Source of the DNA: Sinonovacula constricta
Lineage: Eukaryota; Mollusca; Bivalvia; Cardiida; Solecurtidae
Direction of reading: 5' to 3'
DNA: 64,000 nt
Assembly: GCA_007844125.1 (NCBI GenBank)
Contig: CM017558.1
Coordinates: 48,888,772-48,952,771, forward strand
The translations under genes were made by a program, and so were the position numbers. Below are positions 35,362 through 46,757 of this stretch, piece after piece. A model generated the notes under the pieces. The model was not told the origin of the DNA. It searched no databases and saw only the letters and a program-made list of their open reading frames with translations. Position 1 is the stretch's first letter; every line of letters begins with the position of its first letter.

Positions 35362-35983
35362 TTATATTTTTTCTAGAATCGGCGGCAGGATCACATCACT
35401 AACCGTAGTATATATGGCATGGTCTGTTGTTACCCTGGCGAACTGATGGTTAATGTGATTGTAAGTGCCACATTCGTCGGTCCGTCCGTCATCATGGTAT
35501 TGAATGTTTGACGTCGATGACCTTGCAGTACCTTTTCCCGACGGCTCCCCTTTATTGCTCTTTGTGACATCATACATCCCTTCCTTACTCTGTCGACTAA
35601 AGTCGTGCGTTACATGGTCATACAAAGTCTCTCTATGTTGTTCATCGACAAGACGTCCCATTATACCCACATAACTAATATGACTATACGTATTGTCTCC
35701 CATTGGTACGGTTCCCGTCTTTGTACACAGCTGAATTCCCTCGGGTTGTCTCGCTGTCGAAGTGACGTCGTAAACATTACCATCTGCGACAAATTGGGCC
35801 ATCTTATTGCAACGTTTTTGAGTTCGTTGAGATTTCTTCTGGACGACAGCATATACATGGTCAGCGATAGTGTTGTCGTTGCCAGTCCCTGTACCATCTG
35901 TTGGATTTCGAATGTTCCTTTTGTCATGCTGACAGTGGGAATTCACAACTCTGGAAGATGTTGTTCCCTGGCTGCGTCTTCTC
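35362..35983 (-). CDS. Receptor exon: cytoplasmic tail with tyrosine motifs
   Basis: The exon follows AATTTCAG and encodes 206 residues ending DVILPPILEKI. It has YAVV, YDVT (twice), YSHI, YVGI, YDHV, YNHI and YTTV, which resemble SH2-binding or ITAM-half sites. The open frame continues upstream to 36009, but that part is intron. Confidence 0.8.
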
Positions 35984-38900
35984 CTGAAATTGTTTGAAAT
36001 AATGTGCATCGCACTGACATAATTATGATCATACTGACCACGTCCGGCTGTACTTAGAGAAGGAAGACGTCAGACAAATGTGTAAGCAGAAATATCAGCG
36101 CAACGCAGGTCGTTTGGAAGACCTCCCCTCATTAAGTGTTTCGCTGTGACCTAGACTCTATCCCTACCGCTGTGACCTAGACTCTATACCTATCGGTGTG
36201 ACCTAGACTCTATACCTACCGGTGTGACCTAGTCTCTATACCTACCAGTGTGACCTAGACGCTATACCTACCGGTGAGACCTAGACTCTATACATAGATT
36301 CTATCCCTACTGGTGTGACCTAGACTCTATAACTAGACTATACCGACCGGTTTGACCTAGACTCTATACCTACCGGTTTGACCTAGACTCTATACCTACC
36401 GGTGAGACCCAGACTCTATACCTACCGGTGAGACCGCTACTCTATACCTAGATTCTATCCCTACCGGTGTGACCTAGACTCTATACCTACCAGTGTGACC
36501 TAGACTCTATACCTACAGGTGAGACCTAGACTCTATACCTAGATTCTATCCCTACCGGTATGACCTAGACTCTATAACTAGACTATACCGACCGGTTTGA
36601 CCTAGACTATATACCTACCGGTTTGACCTAGACTCTATACCTACCGGTTTGACCTAGACTCTATACCTACCGGTGAGATCTAGACTCTATACCTACCGGT
36701 GAGACCTAGACTATATCCCTACCGGTGTGACCCAGACTCTATACCTACTGGTGAGACCTCGACTCTATGCCTATTGGTGAGACCTAGACTCTTTACCTAC
36801 CGGTGAGACCTCGACTCTATACCTACCGGTGAGACCTCGACTCTATACCTATTGGTGAGACCTAGACTCTTTACCTACTGGTGAGACCTAGACTCTATAA
36901 CTAGACTATACTGACCGGTTTGACCTAGACTCATTACCTACCGGTTTGACCTAGACTCTATACCTACCGGTTTGACCTAGACTCTATACCTACCGGTGAG
37001 ACCTAGACTATATCCCTACCGGTGTGACCCAGACTCTATACCTACCGGTGAGACCTCGACTCTATACCTATTGGTGAGACCTAGACTCTTTACCTATCGG
37101 TGAGACCTAGATTCTTTTCCTACCGGTGAGACCTAGACTCCATACCTACCGGTTTGACCTAGACTCTATACCCACTGGTTTGACCTAGACTCTATACCTA
37201 CCGGTGAGACCTAGACTCTATACCTACCGCTGTTACCTACACTCTATACCTATCGGTGTGACCTAGACCCTATACCTACCGCTGTGACCTAGTCTCTATC
37301 CCTACCGGTGTGACCTAGTCTCTATACCTAGATTCTATCCCTACCGGTGTGACCTAGACTCTATACCTAGACTATACCTACCGGTGTGACCTAGACTCTA
37401 TACCTACTGGTGTGACATAGACTCTATACCTACCGGTGTGACCTGGTCTCTATCCCTACCGGTGTGACCTAGACTCTATACGTAGATTCTATCCCTACCG
37501 GTGTGACCTAGACTCTATACCTACCGGTTTGACTTATACTCTATACCGACCGGTTTGACCTAGACTCTATACCTACCGGTTTGACTTATACTCTTTACCT
37601 ACCGGTTTGACCTAGACTCTATACCTACCGGTGAGATCTAGACTCTATACTTACTGGTGTGACATAGACTCTATACCTACCGGTGTGACCTAGTCTCTAT
37701 CCCTACCGGTGTGACCTAGACTCTATACCTAGATTCTATCCCTACCGGTGTGACCTAGACTCTATAACTAGACTATACCGACCGGTTTGACCTAGACTCT
37801 ATACCTACCGGTTTGACCTAGACTCTATACCTACCGGTTTGACCTAGACTCTATACCTATCGGTGAGACCTAGACTCTATACCTACCGGTAAGACCTAGA
37901 CTATATCCCTACCAGTGTGACCCAGACTCTATACCTACCGGTGAGACCTCGACTCTATACCTATTGGTGAGACCTAGACTCTTTACCTACCGGTGAGACC
38001 TAGACTCTATATCTTCCGCTTTGACCTAGACTCTATACCTACCGGTTTGACCTAGACTCTATACCTACCGGTGAGACCTAGACTCTATACCTACCGGAGT
38101 GACCTAGACTATATCCCTACCGGTGTGACCCAGACTCTATACCTACCGGTGAGACCTCGACTCTATACCTATCGGTGAGAGCTAGACTATTTACCTACCG
38201 GTGAGGTGCTGAGTAATTACAAGTCGTCAATTCTTGCTATCAGCCACAGCCGCCCACAATAAAATAAAAAAATATTTATACAATGATAGCGTATACAAAT
38301 ACTTGCAAGAGTTTTGCCAATCAGCAGCGTACCATTCCAAAAAGATAAACAGTTTATTAAATTCGAGAAACCGATTAGACATAGTGACGTTCGATTTTGC
38401 TTTCTAATATAACTTTTTTTCAATTATAGATTTTCAAACATAAATAAAGTTATTAGTTGTCTTTAAAATCATTCATAGTTTCATATAAACGATTCTATAA
38501 AAGTACCAATTCGGAAATAATGACATTAAAAAGACGTTTAATAATTAATTTTCAAACAAATTACAACATAAGTTAAACAACGCAAGATTACTGACCTTAC
38601 GAGCAGTATCGATACAACTGCAGCTGCTACAAGGACACTCCCACCAAGAGCCAAACCCGTGATCTCAGGAACCATACGGTGGTGATGGGGTGGGGAAATG
38701 TCTAAGAATTATATATATTCAAACAGAGTTAATTGGTTAGTTTCTTCAAGTACACAAAGCATAAAAATAACAACTTTTAAAAAAAATCCTGTTCATATCT
38801 GTTCGCAACAAAAGTATCCACAGAGACATATAAAATACTGAAAATGCTTTCGTGGTCTTTCATGACTAAAATACTACTGGAAGGCGCCAGATGATATTAA

Positions 38901-40871
38901 CCGCAATGTAGCAGGTACGTGCATTTGAACAGCAACAATTTGTATAGTAAACAACAAATCTGATAACCTTCAGCATGTTAAAGCAACAATATCACATATG
39001 CACAGATTCACTTTACACTTTTCACGTTTAAACGAGCTACATTTTACATGACAAATAAAAAAAGTACGAAGATGATGACGACAATTTTTTATTCTCTTGC
39101 GTGTTTGTGCGTATGCTTCTCCTTTGATATTTTATCAAACGTGGTGTATACAGTTGTGTACTGCCATCCAAGCTACCAATCATCATCAAATGGAATCCAT
39201 ACATCTTTTTTGTGTTTTTTTTCCTTTTAATTCCAGAACACTCTAGTATGGTGGGCTACAGTGCTGATCAAGCACTGCACGTTGGTAGCTAGTTCCAGCT
39301 CTGGTGACTTCTCAAAAATTCCAACTGTAGACATTTTCGCCTCAAAACTAACAGCATGTGTAACTTTTTTCTGTTTTGTCCATTCCCCAGTTCCCCAAGG
39401 CTGCAAGCATCTTCCACACAGATGAGGCAGGAAACCCTCTGCAGCCTACTTCCACGGAAAACAACCATGCCATCAATCCTTTCTGGGGAAGTCTTCCATC
39501 AATGAGGAATGCTTGTCAGCCTTTTGTTCACGGGTTTTATTACATCTCTCTTAACATCGCACAGTGAACTCAATAGCTATAATCTTTTCCCCCATGATCT
39601 GACCATAGAACTATGTCAGATCTGAAGTTGATGAGGACTACGTCAGGGAAATGGAGTTTTTTTTTTAAAATAACAAATTAATAAATTAAAACATTTTGTG
39701 TGGCAAATACACGGGTCCTTAGAATAAACTATGATCATATAAAGCTAAAATGACACACGCTTATACAAGAATCACCATATTGAAATAAACACATAGTAAC
39801 AAACAGCAAGAATACCTCTGGTGCAGTTATGACACAAATGACACGTCTCGCCATAGTATCCCTCGATACATCCATGCGTGCATGTTCCATTTAGACGATG
39901 GCATGCTCTTTGGCTACACGCTTTCGAGCATGGAACATTACATAAACGTCCATGATAACCATTAGTACATCCTTTGCCAATATTGCATTCCTGATCTTGG
40001 AACCCCACTGGACAATCATGTTCACACACATGTCCGTAATAACCAACAGCACATCCCTTACTGCACATACCACTCTCTTCGTTGCATTCCCTATCTTGAC
40101 ATCCCGTTGAACAATTTGTATCACACTTGTTTCCGTAATAGCCAACAGCACATCCCTTACTGCAAACGCCATTATGTTTATTGCATTCCCTATCTTGACA
40201 TCCCGTTGAACAATTTGTATCACACTTGTTTCCGTAATAGCCAACAGCACATCCCTTACTGCAACCCCCATTGTCTTTATTGCATTCCCTATCTTGACAT
40301 CCCGTTGAACAATTTGTATCACACTTGTTTCCGTAATAGCCAACAGCACATCCCTTACTGCAAACGCCATTATGTTTATTGCATTCCCTATCTTGACATC
40401 CCGTTGAACAATTTGTATCACACTTGTTTCCGTAATAGCCAACAGCACATCCCTTACTGCAACCCCAATTGTCTTTATTGCATTTCCTATCTTGACACCT
40501 TTGTGAACAGCCGATATTACACTTATCTGTGTAAAAACCAATAACACATCCCTTACTGCACGCCCCATTGCTTTGATTGCAAGCCTGATCTTGACAACCC
40601 ATTGAACATTTTTTAGTACACATAATATCGTAATGACCAACAACACATCCTTGACTGCAAACACCATCGTCTTTTTGACATTCCCTTTTTTGACAATTAT
40701 GTGAACAGTGTCGAACACACTGATGTCCATAATAGCCAGGTTTACAAGTTTCACAAGACAATCTGCCGCTGTCGTTGCGTGTACAGTTCTCACAGTTCTC
40801 AGGACAGGTATTGCACTTGCCATTACGGTCACACTCATTTGGACAGTTGGTGCACTTGGTTTCAATGTGAC
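35362..40871 (-). CDS. Multi-EGF-domain scavenger-type receptor (MEGF10/Draper/SREC-like), 3' part
   Basis: Three exons join on the - strand: 40871-39816, 38701-38596 and 35983-35362. Phases match (1, then 2), giving 594 residues and a TAA stop at 35364-35362. The order is EGF-like repeats, a membrane segment followed at once by RRRR (stop-transfer, so type I), and a 200-residue tail with many tyrosine motifs. Known proteins of this shape (Draper, MEGF10, PEAR1, SREC) bind dying cells or ligands and signal through SH2 adaptors; that role is inferred here. The signal peptide and first exons lie to the right of 40871, outside what I can recognise. The repeats are shorter and more alike than in the vertebrate proteins. 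Confidence 0.8.
36144..38206. repeat. 26-bp minisatellite, about 2 kb, in the receptor's last intron
   Basis: The unit contains GACCTAGACTCTATACCTAC followed by CGGTGT, with variants CGGTTT and CGGTGA. Roughly 75-80 units are present. Some blocks carry an insert such as CTAGATTCTATCCCTACCGG, and groups of variants recur in the same order, so larger blocks were duplicated. Confidence 0.9.
38596..38701 (-). CDS. Receptor exon: transmembrane segment
   Basis: The acceptor TTCTTAG and the donor GTAAG-GTCAGT bound 106 bases. They encode ISPPHHHRMVPEITG and then LALGGSVLVAAAVVSILLVR, a clear hydrophobic span. Joining to the next exon gives LLVRRRRSQG. A second possible donor lies 5 bases earlier, but only this one keeps the frame. 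Confidence 0.8.
38707..39815. other. Receptor intron between EGF and membrane exons
   Basis: AT-rich sequence with no second gene seen. A 63-codon ORF at 39376-39567 on the + strand has no recognisable features. Confidence 0.4.
39816..40871 (-). CDS. Receptor exon: EGF-like repeats
   Basis: The exon starts after TTTTACAG and ends CACCAGAG-GTATTC. It encodes a Cys-rich start (CTNCPNECDRNGKCNTC) and then about nine units of roughly 33 residues with the pattern CxxGCxDxxCNxxxGxCSKGCxxGYYGxxCDTNC. The middle units are nearly identical and alternate CNKHNGVC with CNKDNGGC, so they arose by recent duplication of a two-unit block. Confidence 0.85.
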
Positions 40872-41072
40872 CTGTAAAATACAGTTTGAACAATTAGCAT
40901 ATATTATTAAAGTTAAACCAGAAGGTGTTTCAACTCATGAGCGGATTCCTTTTCACAACTGTACATCAAAGTGCAGTATGCGATAGATAATGCACTTGAC
41001 AGGTAACCAGTAAGTATGAAAAACACGTGATTACTTTGTTTCGAAAATAGTGCTATTAAAAAAGAAAATTTA

Positions 41073-41372
41073 TCAGTTTATTGGGATGGGATGGGATGGG
41101 ATGGGAATTGCCGGCATTTTTGCCGATACTGTGCAGCGACATTTCTATCATTATAGCACAGGGGCACTTATGAGGTGCCCAGGGACTGAACCCGGCCAGT
41201 CCATTATACTAACACCGACGAGTCAGGCGTAATGCTGTCCCCATAGACCCGAGCGTTAGGAGGGAAGAAACTACTACCAACTTTGGTTTGACCCGACCGG
41301 GGTTTGAACCCGCGATCTCCCGATCCGCAAGCCGACGTACCAATTGAGCTATTGCGGCCGGTTCAGTTTATT
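41073..41372 (-). mobile_element. tRNA-derived SINE, family 1, copy 3, with target-site duplication
   Basis: It is the reverse complement of the family seen at 8147 and 29511: B box complement GGGGTTTGAACCC near 41298, A-box part GAGCTATTGCGGCC near 41346, and tail (GGGAT)n at 41083-41105. The 10-bp repeat TCAGTTTATT at 41073-41082 and 41363-41372 flanks it. It lies just upstream of the recognised receptor exons, perhaps in an intron. Confidence 0.85.
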
Positions 41373-41379
41373 CGGTAAG

Positions 41380-42450
41380 TGTGACTAATGATGATGCTTA
41401 TTAAATCCACAAAAATCTTATTGCAAGATTTCTAAAAGTGAAAATATGTCAATGGCTACTCTTTATCTGCAGATTACAACTCGATTTTATTGTGACTAAA
41501 TGTTGAGGCATTTATTATCATTCATATTTAATATGCTTAGTTGGCATCTACATAGAGTACTGAAGTTCTGTTTTATTCAAGTCTAATCTAATTTTACTTA
41601 TAAGGATATTGACTGTGTTTAAAATTACACATTGTATGTTTGTATATTCTTATATTTCAACAAAACTTATACACTTTCGATATTATTACCACATTCATAA
41701 AGTAATGTTGAAGTAAAAAAGCTGTCATATATTGTATTTTAACTTGGTATTAATGATGACCTCTGTACAACAACACCTCTCAGCAGCAACACTTGTCTGT
41801 GCCACCGCCAAATGTTGCTGTGGTGGGCTTCATTGTAATATATCAAACAAAACAATACAAGTGACAAGTGTATAATAAAGACTTTGCGTTGTTGGGTCGG
41901 TTAAATTAATTAATGAAATACAGAATAATATATGCTTGCGGCTCTAGTATAACTGGAGAGTTCTGCTATAGTGAAGAGTATACACGTTTTCAAGGAAGGT
42001 TCTGAAGTTCAAACGTGTATACGTGGTTAAATGCATAAATTCATGTGTGCACGTCTGTGAGTATGTTCGTACTTACGTTTGAAAACACAAAAATATTGTA
42101 TGTCCTTCTGAAAGTTTCCTCAGGAAAAAGAATACTTGCTAGAACTGGTAGTCATCGATAAGTATATTTAGCCAGGAACGTAATCGAATTTTCCGTTCTT
42201 GGCAATAGAATTATTACCCTATGAGTTTTAAATGGTTATTCAGCAGTTAATTGTAATAAATAGAATGACTATTTATGTGTCCCTAAAAGGTGCTTACTAG
42301 TAAATGAATGAACATCCTTAATGCAATTCACACCTTCTAAAGTACCTCGTATATACGTGTATCCATAAAGGCGGAATCTTGGCGAGTACGCCCGAAGAAT
42401 ATATACATATGACCTCAAATCGTAGGCTGTATATTTAAGTTAATCGTGCT
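41380..42450. other. AT-rich spacer, no gene seen
   Basis: No ORF of note. Early exons of the - strand receptor could be here or further right, but I could not recognise a signal peptide exon. Confidence 0.35.
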
Positions 42451-42458
42451 AGTCTATA

Positions 42459-42739
42459 ATTTGCAATAAGATTTCTCCTTTATTAGACATTCGGCTTGCA
42501 ATAAGATTTCTCCATTATTAGATATTCGACTTGCAATAAGATTTCTCCTTTATTAAATATTCGGCTTGCAATAAGATTTCTCCATTATTAGATATTCGGC
42601 TTGCAATAAGATTTCTCCTTTATTAAATATTCGGCTTGCAATAAGATTTCTCCATTATTAGATATTCGGCTTGCAATAAGATTTCTCCTTTATTAGATAT
42701 TCGGCTTGCAATAAGATTTATCCTTTATTAGATATTCGG
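42459..42739. repeat. 35-bp tandem repeat, 8 copies
   Basis: Each unit has TTGCAATAAGATTTCTCC then TTTATTA or ATTATTA and a GATATTCGGC end. The CCTTT and CCATT versions alternate, so the basic block is a 70-bp pair. Confidence 0.9.
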
Positions 42740-42744
42740 TGATC

Positions 42745-43515
42745 AGGAAGCAACAGTAACTAAAGCAGTTTGAGGGTATGATATGTGTGCCAAAGTTAAA
42801 TGAATATTTTAGTACCTTTTACAACTTTATATGTAAATGAATATTCTTAGTTTCATACCGAAGAGTGTGCGTTTTGCCTACATGTAAATGTTCAGTCTAC
42901 TTATATAATAATTAAGTTTTTGTAGAAACGTATAAGACGATGATTAACAGACAAGACTTGTAATGAACGTATTAACGGCTGTACGCTGCTTGTTATAGCA
43001 GGCTAAAACATAAACTGAAATCAGGAAATATAAAAACATGCAGTGACTCAAATCAAACATTGCATGTAATTATTTGCTTGCAGATACCAAATGTTATTAT
43101 TAATAATGTATTTTAACTAACCGAAGGACTGCTGTTTAACATATTTTGCTCTTTTAATAACTTGTTATCTTAAATGCCACGGTAACTCTCGCACCAGTTC
43201 CAGTGTTACTAATTAGCTGGGTTAAAGTCCCATTAAATACACAAGTTTAGATATTTACATTTCTCTATAAATCTCAGCAGTTGTGTGCATTTTATACCTG
43301 AATATTTTGAAGAGGTTAAACTTGTTCACACAACAACAGCATTATGTTTCATTTGGCTTTTATTACTATTAATAAATCATTTAGCATAACAGTTAATATA
43401 ATAGAAAAGAATACCCTTATGCACAGATACATTACGCGATGGTGCGTGACATACGTCAAATGGAAGCACGTGACGGAAACTTAACATCTACGCGAACTTG
43501 ATATTGAAAACATTG
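42745..43515. other. AT-rich spacer, no gene seen
   Basis: Nothing beyond scattered short ORFs. Confidence 0.35.
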
Positions 43516-43519
43516 TAAT

Positions 43520-43919
43520 ACTTTCCTTCAATCGGAACACCTCGGATAATTCACGAATCATCTCTCGGGTGTATGTAGGCAGTCGGATCACCTCGGCCAT
43601 TTGTCTAAATGGGACTTCTTTTGAGACAGACGTCAAAACAAAGATGGCAGTTCGGGTGACAGCTCACTACAGTTAGATGCCTGTAAAACTTCAATTTGTG
43701 GCGGCTTCAAATTTAAATCGTTCGATTTTTATTTACCCAGCACAGCTGTCAAACGATGGCATTGTTTATGTTTTGTGCGAACTACTTACGCATATTCTTC
43801 TTCCGACTTCCGGCGAACAAAACGATCGTGATTTGAGCACGTATCCTTGCACCAGATTCATCCGAGGGATGATTGTCCCGAGGACGGAATTACCCGAGGA
43901 GTTCCGATTGACTTTCCTT
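43520..43919 (+). mobile_element. Intact MITE with 24-bp inverted ends and 9-bp target-site duplication
   Basis: The element runs 43529-43910. Its ends CAATCGGAACACCTCGGA and CCCGAGGAGTTCCGATTG belong to inverted repeats that match at 22 of 24 positions. The 9-bp repeat ACTTTCCTT flanks it at 43520-43528 and 43911-43919. It carries no transposase. A 9-bp duplication is typical of Mutator-like elements, but the class is an inference. The same family is at 25472-26297. Confidence 0.85.
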
Positions 43920-44935
43920 GTATCGATAAGCAGCAGTCTTTCTTTAAGAACTTATGTAAATCGCAGCGCTTCATTGATTTTCACGCAGCGTTCATTTATG
44001 ATTTTCTACCAATCACTAAGTTTGATCTCATTTAGTTAGACAACATATATGATACCTAATTAAAAAGAAAGGAACATTTGTATAGTAGAAAGTCCATTTC
44101 ATTTTACAGGAGGCATCGTATATATGTATATAGATAACATCAATAAATAAATATTAAATAATTCCCAAATGACGTGATATGCAAAATTAAAATTGTCTAG
44201 GCGCCAGAATGATTTGCGATTTTCAACGCAGTGCGAAACGTCTATTTGCGAAACATAATTTTAGAAATTGGCTGGTTTATATGGATAAAAGCCTTTATGT
44301 TTAGTAAAAATGTATTGAATGAACAAGATGACAAGTTGTCATTGTTTTGTCAAAAATATTCTTTTTTTTTCTTGTTACCCTTTTGCACTAAAATAAATGG
44401 TCTTTCCCAGTATTAAAGTCATTACTTTTGTTTGTTCGTTTTTTGCAAAATATACAGATATATCAACATACAATGCAGTTGTACATGCATATCTTAAATG
44501 TATTAGTTTTCAAAGTATTAGAATAAGAATCTACCAAGTGATACACTTTATTGCTTCTCCTTGAAAATTTAGATAAAAATAAATAGTCCAATTTTAAAGT
44601 ACTTGATTGTTTAGTTTTGTTCACTATATGCATGATTCCAGTCAAGCTTAAAAGCACATTCCTGTCATTGTTTCTTAAATGTCGAGAAAACAGGCACACC
44701 GACAATCGCGTCAGTTATTGTGTTAATTTTTGTTGGTTTTATTCCCCAAATGGCAAATGCTCCAGGCTCATTGTTGATTTTTTTTCGTTTTATCAACACA
44801 ACTGCGTCGATGATGTGTGCGTGATCAATGAAGTATGATATACTTTTCTCTATGAGGTTGTTCGCGACAAGTAAATATTTCATTGTTTTTTTCTAAATAA
44901 ATTTAAAACACATGTTAACACAATAACAATTACTG
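43920..44935. other. AT-rich spacer, no gene seen
   Basis: Short ORFs on both strands, none with domain features. Confidence 0.35.
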
Positions 44936-44937
44936 AT

Positions 44938-45080
44938 GAAATTATATTATGTTTAATACTCATCTTTAATATCTGTACGTTGTTTTATATATTAAGCAAT
45001 AAACTCAATCAATAAAATAAAATGTACAAAATAATGATAAATACCCATAAAAATGCTATATATTTCCGAACAATTCCCAT
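44938..45080 (+). repeat. 143-bp direct repeat, copy 1
   Basis: It starts AAATTATATTATGTTTAATA and ends TTCCGAACAATTCCC. The second copy is at 47842-47983 in the same direction; most positions agree by eye. Confidence 0.8.
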
Positions 45081-46145
45081 CATAACGATCTGATTAATAA
45101 GTGACGTAACATACTTGCTTGCCAAACGGTGATCGCAAACAGCATCAGCAACATTGTTGGCTCAAATGGGTTCTTGTTAAATCTGCCGTTTATCGAAAAC
45201 ATTTTCATTTACAAAAATGATCGTTCAACTTTTCACCATTATCCAGTTGTGCAAAGATGGTCGTTTATTAAAAGTTTCAAAAACTAAGCTCACGATAAAG
45301 TTTTTATGTACTTAGGTTGTGTACAGATGGTGAACACAGATATTTCTTATTGTATATACTACATCTCAATCGTGGAAATATGTTTGTTCAATTCAGGTAG
45401 TCTTACAATACATAACCATACTGAGATGCTTGTACAAAGATATTCCGCTGTATTCAGTTGACCACAGAAATACCAGCTGTTCACAGCTGATCGTAAGTAT
45501 AGTGCTAACAGAGTCAGACTTCTTCCTGTGTTGTATCAATGTTCATAGTCCGCGGTAGAGGTGAAGCGACATAGTTCAAAATCGTTAAAACGTGTTCGAC
45601 ATTTTCATCAAAAAGAAAGCGAATTGTTTCACAGTTCTAGCATTCATCTAGGTCATCTTTCACGTCCCATCAGCATGCACTTTCGTATCGCAGACTTTAT
45701 AACTGTTTATGAATGCGAAAGAAAGATTGGTTTATAAATGAATAATTAATATCCGGCTACCTATTGTTCGACGACTGAAAGCAATCACATGTTTTGCCTG
45801 TCACACCTAAATGGAATCAAAGTCCAGTAAACGCATTGTTATTGCGATGTAAATGTGCTGCGTATATCGCGACAGGAACCAACCTCTTAAAAAGTAAAAT
45901 GCGTCTTTTATATTCTTTCTGTGGGCGTATCATATACATGTATAAGTATTTGAGTACAGTTTCTAGTTAAACGATTGCATACTTAGATCAACCCACTCGT
46001 GATTTTTTTTTTCTCATTTTGATTTGCGTGTTTTCTCTCATAACTATTTTACTTGCTTCTAAATTGTATTTTTTTCTGTTTATACGTATAAGTAGTTAGA
46101 GACGCTCATCCAGATCATAACGCATTCAGTGACCCCTTCTTTATT

Positions 46146-46154
46146 CTATATAAA
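46146..46154 (+). promoter_or_regulatory. Candidate TATA box
   Basis: TATATAAAA-like sequence followed by CCGCCATTTTGG. A G/C-richer stretch follows and a 96-codon ORF starts at 46467. No known protein is encoded, so this is only a possible promoter. Confidence 0.25.
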
Positions 46155-46466
46155 ACCGCCATTTTGGATTGTTAGAAAAATTAGTAGTTTTGGGACTTGC
46201 TCAGGCGGAACGTGTTTTCAAGCAGGCGACGCTGGCATCGTTTTGTTAGAGGGTGTGCATAGAAGTTGACGTTTAAATATGCTTATATATATTATTAAGT
46301 TATTTCTTATTGCTATGTTAACTCGATGTTATTTAGAGAAAGTGGTGTTCACAGTGGTGTAGGTTTTAGATTGTTTGTGGGGTTTAGAGTAGGTAGATCA
46401 TGCTCATCATTGCGATATGTGTGACCTATGGTACTTTGCATAGAGAAATCCTAAATTGCTACACAG

Positions 46467-46757
46467 ATGCATTTCAATATCAAAATTAATCGCGATTATA
46501 ACATGTTCATGAAAAAAGGTCAGTTGTACAGAGCACGTGCTCTTGATTTTAATTTAAAAAAGTTACACCTGCTCGAGATTCTTCGACCGTTTCTAGAAAG
46601 GACATGGATCAAATCTTGTTTGGTTAGTTTAGATAAAGGTGATTTGCTTAATTCAATGTTAGTTGTACCAACATATGTTCTAACAGAGAATGCATATGTT
46701 AAATACGGTTGTATTCTAACCACTCTATTCACATATGCACATGTTGAAGTTTATTAA
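46467..46757 (+). CDS. Small ORF of unknown nature
   Basis: The 96-codon frame starts MHFNIKINRDYNMFMKKGQL and ends FTYAHVEVY. It lies 310 bases after a TATA-like site. It has mixed charge and hydrophobic residues and no low-complexity sequence, but I recognise no domain. In AT-rich DNA an ORF of this size may be chance. Confidence 0.15.
   Translation: MHFNIKINRDYNMFMKKGQLYRARALDFNLKKLHLLEILRPFLERTWIKSCLVSLDKGDLLNSMLVVPTYVLTENAYVKYGCILTTLFTYAHVEVY

Noticed and set aside
35605..35997. 130-codon + strand ORF
   Set aside because: It is the antisense shadow of the receptor's cytoplasmic exon.
36144..38206. CRISPR-like array
   Set aside because: The units are contiguous without unique spacers, in a eukaryotic intron; it is a minisatellite.
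39891..40865. 324-codon - strand ORF in a second frame
   Set aside because: It is an out-of-frame reading of the EGF repeats, open because the unit length (99 bp) is a multiple of three.
43677..44039. 120-codon ORF over the MITE
   Set aside because: It spans noncoding element sequence and the inverted repeat; no transposase motif.
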